NCBI RefSeq assembly: GCF_905147365.1
Contig: NC_056423.1
Span: forward strand, 7,048,501 to 7,112,500
Length of the DNA: 64,000 nucleotides
Direction of reading: 5' to 3'
DNA from: Aricia agestis
Taxonomy: Eukaryota > Arthropoda > Insecta > Lepidoptera > Lycaenidae
The position numbers were made by a program, and so were the translations under genes. Shown here piece by piece: positions 19,267-29,144 of the stretch. The notes beneath the pieces are model-generated. The model did no database searches and had not been told where the DNA came from. It was given only the letters and a program-made list of their open reading frames with translations. The first letter of the stretch is position 1. Each line of letters opens with the position of its first letter.

Positions 19267-20478
19267 ATGTCATCATCAATTTTAAATATTGGGGATAGTG
19301 TGGTGTTTGATGATAGCATTGAAAGTATTGAATATCACTCTTTCCACCCCTTCAATGATTCATATAAGAATAATGATGAGATTCGGATTCGTATCAATGA
19401 TCAGGATATAATTGTGTGGCCCTCGGAGAGTCAACTCATAATCGAGGGCACTACAACAAAATCCTCCACTTTTGTAAACAATGGTGCTGCCCACCTGTTC
19501 CAAGACATTCGATATGAATTAAACGGTGTGGAGATTGATCGAACAAAAAACTGCGGTGTCACCACCACAATGAAGGGTATCTTATCGTACGGTGAGGAGG
19601 AGAGTAAGGCCTTGGAGAATAGTTGTTGGAACACATCATCATCAAGCGGCATCAAAGACATAGAAGGAGAGTTTTGTTTCACCATTCCACTACGACATTT
19701 ATTGGGTTTCGCTGAGGATTATACCAAGGTTATTGTGAATGCAAAACACGAACTCGTACTCAACAGGAGCTCTACAAATTCAAACTGCGCCATCAAGACC
19801 AAGGATGCAACGAAGGGTTTTGAAATTAACATAAACCGTATTGTATGGCGCATGCCTATTGTAAAGGTGTCTGATAAGGAAAAACTTCGTTTGTTACGTT
19901 ACGTGGAGAGTAATGCACCAATCCCCATTTCATTCCGATCGTGGGATCTTTACGAATATCCGCTGCTACCAACGTCACAAAAGCATGTGTGGACAGTTAA
20001 AACGAGCACACAATTGGAGAAACCTCGTTTTGTCATACTAGGATTTCAGCATGCACGCAACAATGATGAAAGCAAAGATAAAAGTTTATTTGATCACTCC
20101 AATTTCCACAATGCTCGTCTCTACCTCAACTCTCAATACTATCCATACGAGTCGTTTGCTAATGATTTTGAAAAGGGCGTCTACTCCCTGTTGTATGAAG
20201 CGTTTTGTAACTTTAAAAGGCAATACTATGGTTTGAAAAACGCTAATGTTCAAGTGAACCCAGCTCATTTTAAGACAAAAGCACCTCTTGTTGTTATCGA
20301 CTGTTCCCGACAAATGGACACCATTCGATCGGGCGTGGGGGGTGGTATAGACATAAAATTGGAGATGGAATTCAAGAAAGCCATCCCCAGTGACACTACC
20401 GCCTACTGCCTCATTATCAATGATTCCCTCTTTGAATACACCATTTTAACCAAATCAGTTCGAAAAATATCCAGTTAA
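19267..20478 (+). CDS. Polinton major capsid protein (double jelly-roll)
   Basis: Family signatures include 'STFVNNGAAHLFQDIRYELN' followed by 'GVEIDRTKNCGVTTTMKG', then 'FCFTIPLRHLLGFAEDY', 'HELVLNR', and late 'FHNARLYLNSQYYPYE', 'DFEKGVYSLLYEAFCNF' and 'PLVVIDCSRQ'. This is the protein that assembles the icosahedral shell. Length 403 aa, and the frame is intact. The ATG at 19267 is preceded by a (GCT)n run. Upstream by 34 bp is the small basic ORF. There are no signs of decay. Confidence 0.93.
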   Translation: MSSSILNIGDSVVFDDSIESIEYHSFHPFNDSYKNNDEIRIRINDQDIIVWPSESQLIIEGTTTKSSTFVNNGAAHLFQDIRYELNGVEIDRTKNCGVTTTMKGILSYGEEESKALENSCWNTSSSSGIKDIEGEFCFTIPLRHLLGFAEDYTKVIVNAKHELVLNRSSTNSNCAIKTKDATKGFEININRIVWRMPIVKVSDKEKLRLLRYVESNAPIPISFRSWDLYEYPLLPTSQKHVWTVKTSTQLEKPRFVILGFQHARNNDESKDKSLFDHSNFHNARLYLNSQYYPYESFANDFEKGVYSLLYEAFCNFKRQYYGLKNANVQVNPAHFKTKAPLVVIDCSRQMDTIRSGVGGGIDIKLEMEFKKAIPSDTTAYCLIINDSLFEYTILTKSVRKISS

Positions 20479-20617
20479 AACAGGTTGTAACTGGTTCAAC
20501 AGCTGCTGTTCTGTTTGAAGCCCATGCTGTTCTGTTTATATTATCAGCTGTTCTGTTTATATTATTAGCTGTTCTGTTCAAGCGACTCAGTTCGATATAG
20601 GCTGTTGTGTTGTTAAG
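20479..20617 (+). repeat. Imperfect tandem repeat between capsid gene and orf218
   Basis: Several units of GCTGTTCTGTTTATATTAT(C/T)A or shorter forms fill the spacer. TATATTA occurs in two units and could serve as promoter elements for orf218. Confidence 0.75.
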
Positions 20618-21274
20618 ATGTGTCATTTACTCCCCCAACACTATATCTACCCACCCTCATATTCACCTTCGATTCCACCTTTCACTTTTGAACTTTGTAA
20701 AAACGTATATGATCTTAATTCAAAAACGATACCTCACATATCAACGTATTTAGTGGTATCGAATCGAATAAATGAGGGTTTGGAGGAGGTGATTAACATT
20801 GGTAACCGATTGTTGCTAACCAGAGAAGAATGGAGTGCAATTTTCGTGAACAACGCAAACCGAATCTCGGATTTCTTCAACACTGGCACAGCTACTGCAA
20901 CAGCTGCTCTCCACACTGAAAATAACTGCACTGTGAGATTTGTAAATGTGTCTGATCGTAGTGAGGGATTACAGAATTTCATATTTGTGTCGTGTGGTGG
21001 CGGCATCCAATCAATGAGTATCAGTAATGATGAATGGTGGCACCTACAACACATCCTAAACTGTCTCGACACTCGTCTACATTTTTTACATCACATCAAA
21101 CTCCACTATGAGAACAGAATGAACTTTTTCAAGAAGAAATTCAAGTTGAGCGGAGTTAAAACACTACACGAAGCGTCAAATATAATGGAAAGTGCTTACG
21201 ATCGAACCTCCATTGTTGATCATGAAATCAGGTGTTACGCTACAGAGTACTTATTTTTCTCATGTTTAATATAA
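20618..21274 (+). CDS. Polinton hypothetical protein, 218 aa, with two Trp-ending repeats
   Basis: It is not firmly recognised. Two segments share a layout: a beta-rich stretch followed by an acidic-Trp helix, 'LLLTREEWSAIF' (about 65-76) and 'MSISNDEWWHLQHIL' (about 128-142). The 'LTxEEW' style recalls the C-terminal helix of PC4-like single-stranded DNA-binding proteins. The similarity is faint and by eye. The C-terminal third is helical and charged. It lies between the major capsid and polymerase genes on the same strand. Confidence 0.6.
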   Translation: MCHLLPQHYIYPPSYSPSIPPFTFELCKNVYDLNSKTIPHISTYLVVSNRINEGLEEVINIGNRLLLTREEWSAIFVNNANRISDFFNTGTATATAALHTENNCTVRFVNVSDRSEGLQNFIFVSCGGGIQSMSISNDEWWHLQHILNCLDTRLHFLHHIKLHYENRMNFFKKKFKLSGVKTLHEASNIMESAYDRTSIVDHEIRCYATEYLFFSCLI

Positions 21275-21439
21275 TGTATACAATATTATAATATATGACG
21301 ACATTAAAAGTTTTCCTGTTTGAATTGGTTTTTTATTACCCTTTAATATTTAAAAGGTTACCGCTATGATAAGATAAGTTCACCACACTCATAACCATTA
21401 AATTAGACGTCACGACCATTAAATTAGTCATTTTATATG

Positions 21440-21447
21440 TATATAAA
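21440..21447 (+). promoter_or_regulatory. Candidate TATA box for DNA polymerase
   Basis: TATATAAA lies 92-99 bp upstream of the PolB ATG at 21539. About 65 bp further upstream is GATAAGATAAG, a doubled GATA-type site. Both are sequence-only predictions. Confidence 0.45.
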
Positions 21448-21538
21448 CTGGCTATGAATAGTAAAATGAATTAGTTTTGTGTAAAAAGTTGAAATACTCA
21501 TTCGCTTCGTTACCGTATCGAGAGATAGAGAGAGAGAA

Positions 21539-24500
21539 ATGGTTTCGAAATATCAGTGTCCTTTTTGTAACATTAAAGTTGCTAGTAATCAGTTAATTAC
21601 TCATTCGAGAACAAAACGTCATAAGTTACTGTGTAAACAAGACGGAGGTGATTATTTCACTTATGTTATCGCTTCACTCTTTAAGTGTAGAATAATTTCC
21701 TATCGGATAAATGGCTCCTCCAATATTCTAGACCCAGAAATATATCTGAATGGAGCGGGAGCCAAGGTTGTTCAGTTACTCAAGATGGAGCTGGAAATTA
21801 ATGAGGTCATCAAGGTGAATATGGAACTTTTCTGCACATACATTATGACAAAAGACGATAAAGTGGTGAGAGATCTAAAATCCTTTAATGTAAGAGGTGT
21901 TAATCTCACATGGGATCGATGTCAGCCGAAACACCTCATACCAGATTTATATGAACTTCATAAAACATTTTCTTCTAAAATTTTAAAAAAATGTGAAGAA
22001 TTTCAAGAGAGAGATAGTGGATGGGCATTGGAGAAGATTGAATTTTTGGAAGTGAACATCAACAAGACCGATCTCGTGAAATGTCTGGATGATGATAGTG
22101 ATAATGAGGATATCATAGGAGGCTCTTATACACCACTTCCTGATTGGATTCAACGAAAGAAAGCTTGTGTAAATGTGAAAAACCAGGACAACGCTTGCTT
22201 TTTCTGGGCTCTGGTGAGCGCCTTGTATCCGGTAGACCACCATTCAGATCGATCATCCTCTTATCCACCTTACACGACCGTCTTCAAAACGGATGGTATT
22301 CAATTACCGGTGAGTGCGAAGGGAATAAAACGATTCGAAGTTTTAAATAAGATTAAAGTAAATGTGTATGGTGTTAGTGATGAAAAAAAGAAACGCATCA
22401 AACGAATTGTACCTTATTATATATCATCGAAAAAGTATGAGCGTCATGTAAATCTTTTATACTTTGAAAGTGCGTTGAGTGGGGGTGAAAAAAAATCAGA
22501 TAGCAGCTGTTTAGGACACTATTGTTGGATAAAAAACCTGCCGCGTTTAATACACTCTCAAATTACTAAAAATCATAAACGAATATATGTGTGTGATGGA
22601 TGTTTACAGAATTTCAGTGATGAGAAAAAACTAAAACTTCACGAAAAATTAGGGTGTGATAAGGCTCTCATTGAACTACCATCCATCACTGATAACACTT
22701 TGAGTTTTAAAAATGTTAGCCACCAATTAGAAGTGCCTTTTGTTGTATATGCAGATTTTGAGTCGATTTTAGTACCCATTCACAAAAATGAATATGATTT
22801 GAAAACTACCTATAATACTCATGAACACATTCCTTGTAGCTTTAGTTATTATATTCATTGTAACTATAATGAATCACTATCAAAATTAATTGTATATCAT
22901 GGTCATGATTGTGTGCAAAAGTTTGTTGATAATATTTACAATGACGCTAGTGTTATAGCGGACATATTTAGTTCTAAGATTGATTATGATAGAAACATTG
23001 ATTTATCTACATACAACAACAACAACTCTTTCTGTCATATTTGTGAACAACCTTTACTTTCAACTGATCATACAGTCATCGATCATTGTCATTTCACTGG
23101 GAAAATCAGAGGTGTGGTGCACAATCAGTGCAATCTACAATATTCAAAACCTAATTTTATTCCGATATTTTTTCACAACCTCAGTGGTTATGATAGTCAT
23201 TTGTTTATTAAAGAGCTGGCCACTAGGAAAGGTGATACAATCAGATGTATCGCACGAAACAAGGAAAAATACACAACATTCAGTCAAACAATACGCTCTC
23301 AAAATAACAATCAGATAACCATAAGATTTGTAGACTCATTCAAATTCATGTCCTCCAGTTTGGATAAATTAGTGAAAAATCTCCCAAAAGATAAATTTCA
23401 AATATTACCTAAGTATTTCCCCAACCCTCATGAGATGAGCCTTTTAACACGTAAGGGTGTCTTTCCCTATGAATATATTGATTCATGGGATAAACTCAAA
23501 GAAAATTCATTACCTAACCAGGAATTATTCTACAGTCAATTGACGCAAACACACATCTCTAATGATGATTATCTCCACGCGCAAACAGTGTGGGAACAGT
23601 TTAAATTAAACACACTAGGTGAATATTTTAATTTATATCTTAAAACAGATGTCCTACTGCTGGCCGAGGTCTTTGAAAACTTTCGTAAAATATGTCTATC
23701 AACATACAAACTTGATCCTTGCAGATATTTCACAGCACCCGGTCTCACATGGGATGCTATGTTAAAACACACAAAAGTAGATCTCGAACTCCTCACCGAT
23801 TATGAAATAATTCAATTTCTACAAAATGGTATTCGGGGTGGTATTAGTCAAGTTTCTAAAAGACATGCAAAAGCTAATAATCAGTTTATTACTAGTAGTG
23901 TTGATGATAATGATGATGGAAAAAATTCATACAACCCATCACAAGACGATACTTTTATTATTTATTTAGATGTTAATAATTTATATGGTCACGCGATGAG
24001 TCAGAGTTTACCGTATGGACACTTCCGGTGGTTGAGTGAAAGTGAAATCGAATCATTTGATATTCTTTCTCAACAACCCGACTCCGATATAGGTTATATC
24101 TTGGAAGTAGATCTAGAGTATCCACACCACCTTCACGATTTACACAATGACTACCCCTTTTGCGCTGAAACAAAAAAACCACCTAATGGTATAACTAAAA
24201 AACTTTTACTCACATTAGAAAACAAATCAAACTACATCATTCACTACATAAACTTAAAACAATGCATCGTCAATGGTTTAATTTGCAAAAAGATCCATAG
24301 AATCCTATCTTTCCATCAATCTAAATGGCTCAAATCCTATATAGATTTAAACACAGTCAAAAGAACCGAAGCAACAAACTCTTTTGAAAAAGATTTCTAT
24401 AAACTCATGAATAACGCTATTTTTGGTAAAACAATAGAGAATGTGGGTAAAAGAACTGATGTTAAACTTTGCACCACTTTTAAAGATGTGAAAACAAAAA

Positions 24501-25210
24501 CTAAACCTAGTTTTGGTGCTATGCGTTACATGTCTCGACCCAATTTTCATAGTTTTAAGATGTTCACCGAAGATTTTGTAGCAGTACAAATGAATAAAAC
24601 AAAAATACTCTACAACAAACCACTCTATGTTGGTTTCACTGTACTCGAACTCTCCAAATATGTCATGTATGATTTTCACTACTCTTACATGTTACCAAAA
24701 TATAAAGAAAACGTACAGCTATTGTACACCGATACTGACTCTTTCATCTATCACATTAAAACCAAAAATTTTTACGAAGATATCAGAAAGGATTTACCAT
24801 ACAAATTTGACACCTCTGATTTTCCCCAAAACAATGTATACAATCTACCTTTACTCAACAAAAAAGTTATCGGTCTAATGAAAGACGAGAGTAATGGTTG
24901 CATCATCAGAGAGTTTATTGGACTACGCTCCAAAATGTATAGCTATATCCTAGATAATGATAAAGTTGTAAAAAAAAATAAAGGCACCTCCGCTGCCATT
25001 GTGAGAAACCTACACTTTAAGAACTATTATAAGGCCCTTAATCGTAGCTATGAAAAATATGATGATATGCGTACATTTTGTAGTGATAAACATAATGTTT
25101 ACACACAAATCAAAAGAAAAAAAGTTTTATGTGGTAAAGATGATAAAAGATACATCTGTCCAAACGATGGTGTTAGCACTTTAGCTTGGGGGCATTATAA
25201 AATAAAATAA
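21539..25210 (+). CDS. Protein-primed family B DNA polymerase (pPolB), 1223 aa
   Basis: It replicates the element. Visible domains in order: a C2H2 finger (C7, C10, H22, H28). Next, a segment 'DNACFFWAL' (D217-C220) with a later 'LGHYCWIKNL' (H327), resembling an OTU-like cysteine protease module. Then a CCHC finger (C352, C355, H368, C373). Exo I is D406-F-E. An endonuclease VII-like HNH insert has C499, C502, DHCH 515-518 and C531. Exo II is FHNLSGYD (546-552). Polymerase motif A is DVNNLYG from D811, motif B is KLMNNAIFGKT from K955, and motif C is YTDTDS at 1063-1068. All catalytic acids are present. The stop overlaps an AATAAA, and the gene converges on the BIR gene. Confidence 0.96.
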   Translation: MVSKYQCPFCNIKVASNQLITHSRTKRHKLLCKQDGGDYFTYVIASLFKCRIISYRINGSSNILDPEIYLNGAGAKVVQLLKMELEINEVIKVNMELFCTYIMTKDDKVVRDLKSFNVRGVNLTWDRCQPKHLIPDLYELHKTFSSKILKKCEEFQERDSGWALEKIEFLEVNINKTDLVKCLDDDSDNEDIIGGSYTPLPDWIQRKKACVNVKNQDNACFFWALVSALYPVDHHSDRSSSYPPYTTVFKTDGIQLPVSAKGIKRFEVLNKIKVNVYGVSDEKKKRIKRIVPYYISSKKYERHVNLLYFESALSGGEKKSDSSCLGHYCWIKNLPRLIHSQITKNHKRIYVCDGCLQNFSDEKKLKLHEKLGCDKALIELPSITDNTLSFKNVSHQLEVPFVVYADFESILVPIHKNEYDLKTTYNTHEHIPCSFSYYIHCNYNESLSKLIVYHGHDCVQKFVDNIYNDASVIADIFSSKIDYDRNIDLSTYNNNNSFCHICEQPLLSTDHTVIDHCHFTGKIRGVVHNQCNLQYSKPNFIPIFFHNLSGYDSHLFIKELATRKGDTIRCIARNKEKYTTFSQTIRSQNNNQITIRFVDSFKFMSSSLDKLVKNLPKDKFQILPKYFPNPHEMSLLTRKGVFPYEYIDSWDKLKENSLPNQELFYSQLTQTHISNDDYLHAQTVWEQFKLNTLGEYFNLYLKTDVLLLAEVFENFRKICLSTYKLDPCRYFTAPGLTWDAMLKHTKVDLELLTDYEIIQFLQNGIRGGISQVSKRHAKANNQFITSSVDDNDDGKNSYNPSQDDTFIIYLDVNNLYGHAMSQSLPYGHFRWLSESEIESFDILSQQPDSDIGYILEVDLEYPHHLHDLHNDYPFCAETKKPPNGITKKLLLTLENKSNYIIHYINLKQCIVNGLICKKIHRILSFHQSKWLKSYIDLNTVKRTEATNSFEKDFYKLMNNAIFGKTIENVGKRTDVKLCTTFKDVKTKTKPSFGAMRYMSRPNFHSFKMFTEDFVAVQMNKTKILYNKPLYVGFTVLELSKYVMYDFHYSYMLPKYKENVQLLYTDTDSFIYHIKTKNFYEDIRKDLPYKFDTSDFPQNNVYNLPLLNKKVIGLMKDESNGCIIREFIGLRSKMYSYILDNDKVVKKNKGTSAAIVRNLHFKNYYKALNRSYEKYDDMRTFCSDKHNVYTQIKRKKVLCGKDDKRYICPNDGVSTLAWGHYKIK

Positions 25211-25223
25211 AAAAACATTATTT

Positions 25224-25649
25224 TCACACAACAGTGTCTTTTATTTCCTTAGTATATTTTCCTCCTTTATCCTCATCACCATTATCAACCTGTATCCCCC
25301 TCTCACTCACACTTTTATCATCACTATGGTTGATGTACTTTTTTTGTATGTAAGCACACCGACTAAACCATCGCGCGTGCTCCCGCCAAGGACAATCATC
25401 ATCTTCCCAATCCTTTAAACCACCACCACAACAGAAACAAACGGTCCTATCTCCTCGACCCGTATAGAAGAAACCAGCATCCGCAAGTTGCTCCGCCGTC
25501 TGACGCATACGCTTCGGCCAGTCTTCAAAACTTCTCAATCGTTGCCATTTTGAACGGAAAATTGGAAATTCCACTCTCTCAAACACACCATCACGAAGTT
25601 CATTAATTATCGACTGTAACAACAATGATTCCCTTCCACACGTATCCAT
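25224..25649 (-). CDS. Single-BIR IAP-like protein
   Basis: Counted from the ATG at 25649, the protein is 141 aa. A baculoviral IAP repeat spans about residues 35-102: 'RLRSFEDWP', 'LADAGFFYTGRGD', and zinc ligands in the exact pattern C71-x2-C74-x16-H91-x6-C98. There is no RING domain after it, and the tail is acidic and Lys-rich. Such proteins bind caspases or IAP antagonists and block apoptosis in insect cells, as in baculoviruses. Here the role is inferred. It sits alone at the right end, facing PolB, a typical place for captured cargo. The 23 codons upstream in frame start at a non-ATG and are probably untranslated. Confidence 0.9.
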   Translation of the reverse strand: MDTCGRESLLLQSIINELRDGVFERVEFPIFRSKWQRLRSFEDWPKRMRQTAEQLADAGFFYTGRGDRTVCFCCGGGLKDWEDDDCPWREHARWFSRCAYIQKKYINHSDDKSVSERGIQVDNGDEDKGGKYTKEIKDTVV

Positions 25650-25718
25650 ATTCACATTAAAACTAACATCTCTCACAACAATAATATTATAAAACTCTAT
25701 TAATAGCACACACGTCAT

Positions 25719-25797
25719 ACCTTATCATACCAGATAAGAAAAACCACTATAAAATGTTACACTGCTAGCGCGAACTAATTATGATACGTCATAGAAA
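25719..25797. promoter_or_regulatory. Probable promoter region of the BIR gene
   Basis: The 79 bp between the open frame and the right TIR hold inverted GATAAG sites (ACCTTATCATACC just to the left, then CAGATAAGAAA) and, on the minus strand, CATTTTATAG. No canonical TATA box is present. This is a weak prediction. Confidence 0.3.
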
Positions 25798-26192
25798 ACA
25801 TTAAACTACATTAATAAAAAAAAATACCGTACCTCACAAGGTCACACACACACACACACAACCAGTCTCCGGTTGCCTAATTAAAATAATTCAAGAAAAC
25901 ATCATCACACACCACCCCTGTGACCAACCAACACAGCGCTCATGAGGTCGCAGCACCAACACCACAGCCCCTCGCCGCCGCTGCACCGACCACCGCCGCA
26001 GCACCGCCCGCCGCACTACACAAAACACACATACCTACACCTGCTGAGGCTGATAGTGATCATTAAAAATCTAGCCATTTTATACTATCACCAACATAAC
26101 ATGAAACACCACTCACATTACATATACACACAACAGAGAGATCTTCTTACAATAGTCGGTATGTGGTCCAGAACGTACATATATCCTCTACT
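25798..26192. repeat. Right terminal inverted repeat of the Polinton
   Basis: Its outer 336 bp (25857-26192) mirror the left end without gaps. The inner part carries an extra stretch of about 30 bp with a (CA)n run, absent on the left. A plus-strand frame from 25942 (opening MRSQHQHHSP, His/Pro-rich) is duplicated in the left TIR and reads outward across the element end. Confidence 0.93.
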
Positions 26193-26198
26193 GATATG
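26193..26198. repeat. Right 6-bp target-site duplication (GATATG)
   Basis: It is identical to 9272-9277 and directly follows the terminal CTACT. Confidence 0.92.
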
Positions 26199-26999
26199 TG
26201 GCTTCATCTGCTTCTGACATTATATATTATTGTGATTATTGCATCCTATTATTAAGTCCTCTCCATACCGCCGCCGTGAACACGACGCGAACAAATACGG
26301 CCCTCTACACTCGTAATCTTCGCATTTACGTTCGCGCATTTAATTAAATGGACGTTGAAGTCACTGTTTGCTGCTGCTCTGACATTGTGTGTGACTGCGA
26401 ATAAAAGAGAGTGTGGATGGTGTTCGCGTTGCGTCGCGGGCCAAAAAATTGATTCCGGATGGGGAAAACCGCGAAACCCTCCACAGTCGCGGTGCGCGGC
26501 CTACGCGGGCTTTCGCGCCGCGAGTGTGGAGCCTGCTTTAGAGGGTTTTCACATTGCGATATTGTGTGTTGCATCAATAAATAGGTCTGAAAAGAACTGA
26601 TATATATAACTATTGCATAGTTTTTATCACGAGCGCGGCGACCGAATCAAGAAATTCCGTAACGAAAACAATTCTGACTCTCCACTCCGGGCGGCGTTGC
26701 TAGACTTCGGTACGGTGTTTGTGTGCGTGTAACTTATGCGAATTATAATTGCATAAGTTGATTTAAAAAATGCTATGCAATAGCTTGACTGTGGCAATCT
26801 CCGAGTGCCATACGTATTTTTATTTTTTGGTATAAAATATTTTATACGTCCAGTCTTTGTTATTTGCTGTACCTCTAAATGTAGGTTTTGAAAGAATTGC
26901 TCTCAAATTTTGTGTCCTTTGCTTAGAGATGTTTCCGGTTCACCACGCAGCAAAATGTGAAAAAGCTCTTTTAGCCTCTCTAACCATTATTTACTTTTT
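26199..26999. other. Host DNA with GC-rich inverted segment and a dispersed repeat
   Basis: Around 26460-26560 there is an imperfect inverted repeat (GGGGAAAACCGCGAAACCCT against AGAGGGTTTTCAC, with CGCGGCC/GCGCCGCG inside). Positions 26630-26760 are a reverse copy of the CGTTACGGAATTTCTTG repeat found at 895-1055. No gene is recognised. Confidence 0.45.
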
Positions 27000-27110
27000 C
27001 TTTTACTCTCGTAATCTCAAGTGGAGGGATGACCGACAGAACTGGCGCATCTGACGAGAAATCAGGCGCAGGACCAACTTTTTATATGGCCATCCGGCCC
27101 ATATCATCAT
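27000..27110 (-). repeat. tRNA-derived SINE body fragment
   Basis: On the minus strand it reads AAAGTTGGTCCTGCGCCTGA, then TTCTCGTCAGATG and AGATTACGAGAGTAAAAG. This corresponds to the middle of the SINE at 51170-51535. Head and tail are missing. Confidence 0.6.
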
Positions 27111-27219
27111 TTTTGTCAGACATTCAGGTGATCAATGCATTGTCCTAACCAAAGGAGGCTGGGCAAAAATGTATGGGAAGTGTACCCACCACAAATAACT
27201 GTCAGCAGCGCGGCGCACT

Positions 27220-27402
27220 CAGTGACGGCTTAAGACTACTTGATGCCCTAAGCAATCCATGCCTGTGTCCCCCCCCCCCCCATAATCCGTATGTCAACTA
27301 GAATCGGTCTTTAAACTATTACCGCCTAAAAACATTACTTTTTTTTACGTTATGCCCTAGGCAATTGCTTAATTTGATTAGGTAAGGGTTAATCCGTCAC
27401 TG
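27220..27402. mobile_element. hAT-like MITE
   Basis: It starts CAGTGACGG and ends CCGTCACTG. It is flanked by GGCGCACT and GGCACACT, an 8-bp duplication with one mismatch, the size expected for hAT insertion. A C14 homopolymer lies inside. Confidence 0.7.
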
Positions 27403-28585
27403 GGCACACTGATCGCTTCTGGGCAAAGTTAGGTTATGAGGCTAGCCTAGCCTGACCTGACCTAACCCAGGAGCCTAGTGGAGGAGGAGTGCGGCACATA
27501 ACATCATAAAAAAATTGTATAGAGACTTGGATTTCAGTCTTCAAAACGTTAGAGGCAAGGGAAGCAAATATGAACGGTGTTCTATAAGAAGCGAACTGAG
27601 AATTCCCCTACACAAACAAGACATTAACGACATTATGTCGAGATATATGAAGACGTGAGTGGAAGAACCACATAAGTAACATTTTATAAAATAAAGACAA
27701 TTACTCATTTTTTCTTTAATAATTCATGACCTTTACCCATACCATGTAACTTATTTACTTCAAAATCTGGCTAATGTATCTGGCTACATTACACACACAC
27801 ATAAAATCCACAGTTTTTTGATTTCAAATAAATTTTCCGGTAAAAAACTGTTTAAAAATGGCAATTTTTAAACTGTTTTTTACCTGGTTCTTCCACTCAC
27901 ATCGTCATATGATTGGAACATTCCGGAAAAGTGGACTAATTGCCGCCCGCTGACTGGCGGACGCGGCCGGAATAAATGGATGTTTGTTACTCACCGAGAA
28001 CAAAAACATAGTTTTCATAAAATATGGTTTAGAGAACAATATTTTTATATCTATGTTTGTGACTTTATTTTTACGTTGCACACGAAATGTTTGCATAAAA
28101 GTTCTAGGGAAAAGACGTAGGGTATTTTTTCGTGTGAAACAAATTTTAGGAACATTAGTGCCAAAATGGAAGAATTTCCGATCGAAAGGGTTGCTTTAGA
28201 CGTTCAGGCCAAAGCCTATATTGTTGTACTTCTTGTAAATCTTTGACAGCCCGATGCATGTAGCATTGTTCTGCCATTTTATGAAGAGGTTAATTTAAGA
28301 TGTGTGTAATTCAGTAGCGACGGCTGGCTATTCTATGAGAGGAAGCTAACATAATTATTGTGTTAAAGGCAAAGAATTCTATAAATAGAAGTCTTTGGTT
28401 AAAGGTTCTAAATCTTTAAAGTTGGTAACTCAGTTTAAAGGTGCACGTCCACTAGATCGGAATTTGAGCGTGCGGAGCGGACGGTTTTGGTACTGCGTGC
28501 ACTGGAACGTCATTTCTGCGCCTGACAAATTATGTATACATGAAGACGATCCGTCCGCACCGTACGCTGCGATTCCGACCTGTAG
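27403..28585. other. Host DNA with one TIR element at 27655-27900
   Basis: GTGAGTGGAAGAACCA (27655-27670) is mirrored exactly by TGGTTCTTCCACTCAC (27885-27900), marking an AT-rich MITE of about 246 bp. A second internal mirrored GTAAAAAAC/GTTTTTTAC is seen. The remaining DNA has no supported gene. Confidence 0.5.
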
Positions 28586-29144
28586 CCCTAGCATGGCCAC
28601 GGTAGAAATGTGAAAGTATAAAACTCTGAGGACAGAGAAGATAAACTGAAGGTACCATTCCGATCCTTACCGCGGCTAGCTTCGACCGACAAAAGTTCAA
28701 TTAAAATACCACTTTAGGATTTTATTTGGATTTTTAGGACTATTATTATTATGAATGTCATAAAGTTGACATTTGACATTTGGTTGGTCGAAACATATTG
28801 GGCAGAATATATTATAGTATTAGTAGCAATGATATTCTATGTTACTAACGTAACTAGATTGGAAGTTTACGGTAGCAACGCGTTGCCACTTCGAAGATGT
28901 CTGCAGGCATATCTCACATACATAATGACATAACGAATATATGACTTGACATTGTCTTTTGAACAAAAAAGTGGTTACGCATTTCTGAGAATCTTTTGTA
29001 AGACATTGCTACTCTAGTATTTTAGAAACTCATTGATTAGTAGTACCAAGTCGTGGTCAGCCGCGGTAAATATCGGAACGATACCTTCAGTTTATCTTCA
29101 CAGCTTTTCTATACTTTCGCATTTCTACTGTGGCCATGCTAGGG
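28586..29144. mobile_element. Foldback MITE with long inverted arms
   Basis: Arms of about 95 bp (28586-28685 and 29050-29144) begin CCCTAGCATGGCCAC and mirror each other with scattered mismatches and one small indel. TAG directly flanks both ends (28583-28585 and 29145-29147), suggesting a 3-bp target duplication. The centre is AT-rich and non-coding. Confidence 0.75.

Larger units (their letters stand above)
9278..26192. mobile_element. Complete Maverick/Polinton element
   Basis: A 16,915-bp element has inverted termini beginning AGTAGAGGATATATG, a 6-bp target duplication and all hallmark genes: PolB, integrase, packaging ATPase, cysteine protease, and major and minor capsid proteins. The reading frames of these genes show no internal stops. 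The outer 336 bp of the two termini are the same length and appear identical, implying a young insertion or recent conversion. The family is thought to be able to form virions, and an intact set here is compatible with that. The extra PLA2 and BIR genes recall insect-associated adintovirus-like relatives. That link is from family knowledge, not shown by this sequence alone. Confidence 0.97.

Noticed and set aside
20417..20626. NINRTA repeat peptide on the minus strand
   Set aside because: It is a translation of the tandem repeat spacer after the major capsid gene.
25942..26217. TIR frame as an established gene
   Set aside because: It is duplicated only because it lies in the inverted repeat and runs out of the element. 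Kept only as a low-interest observation.
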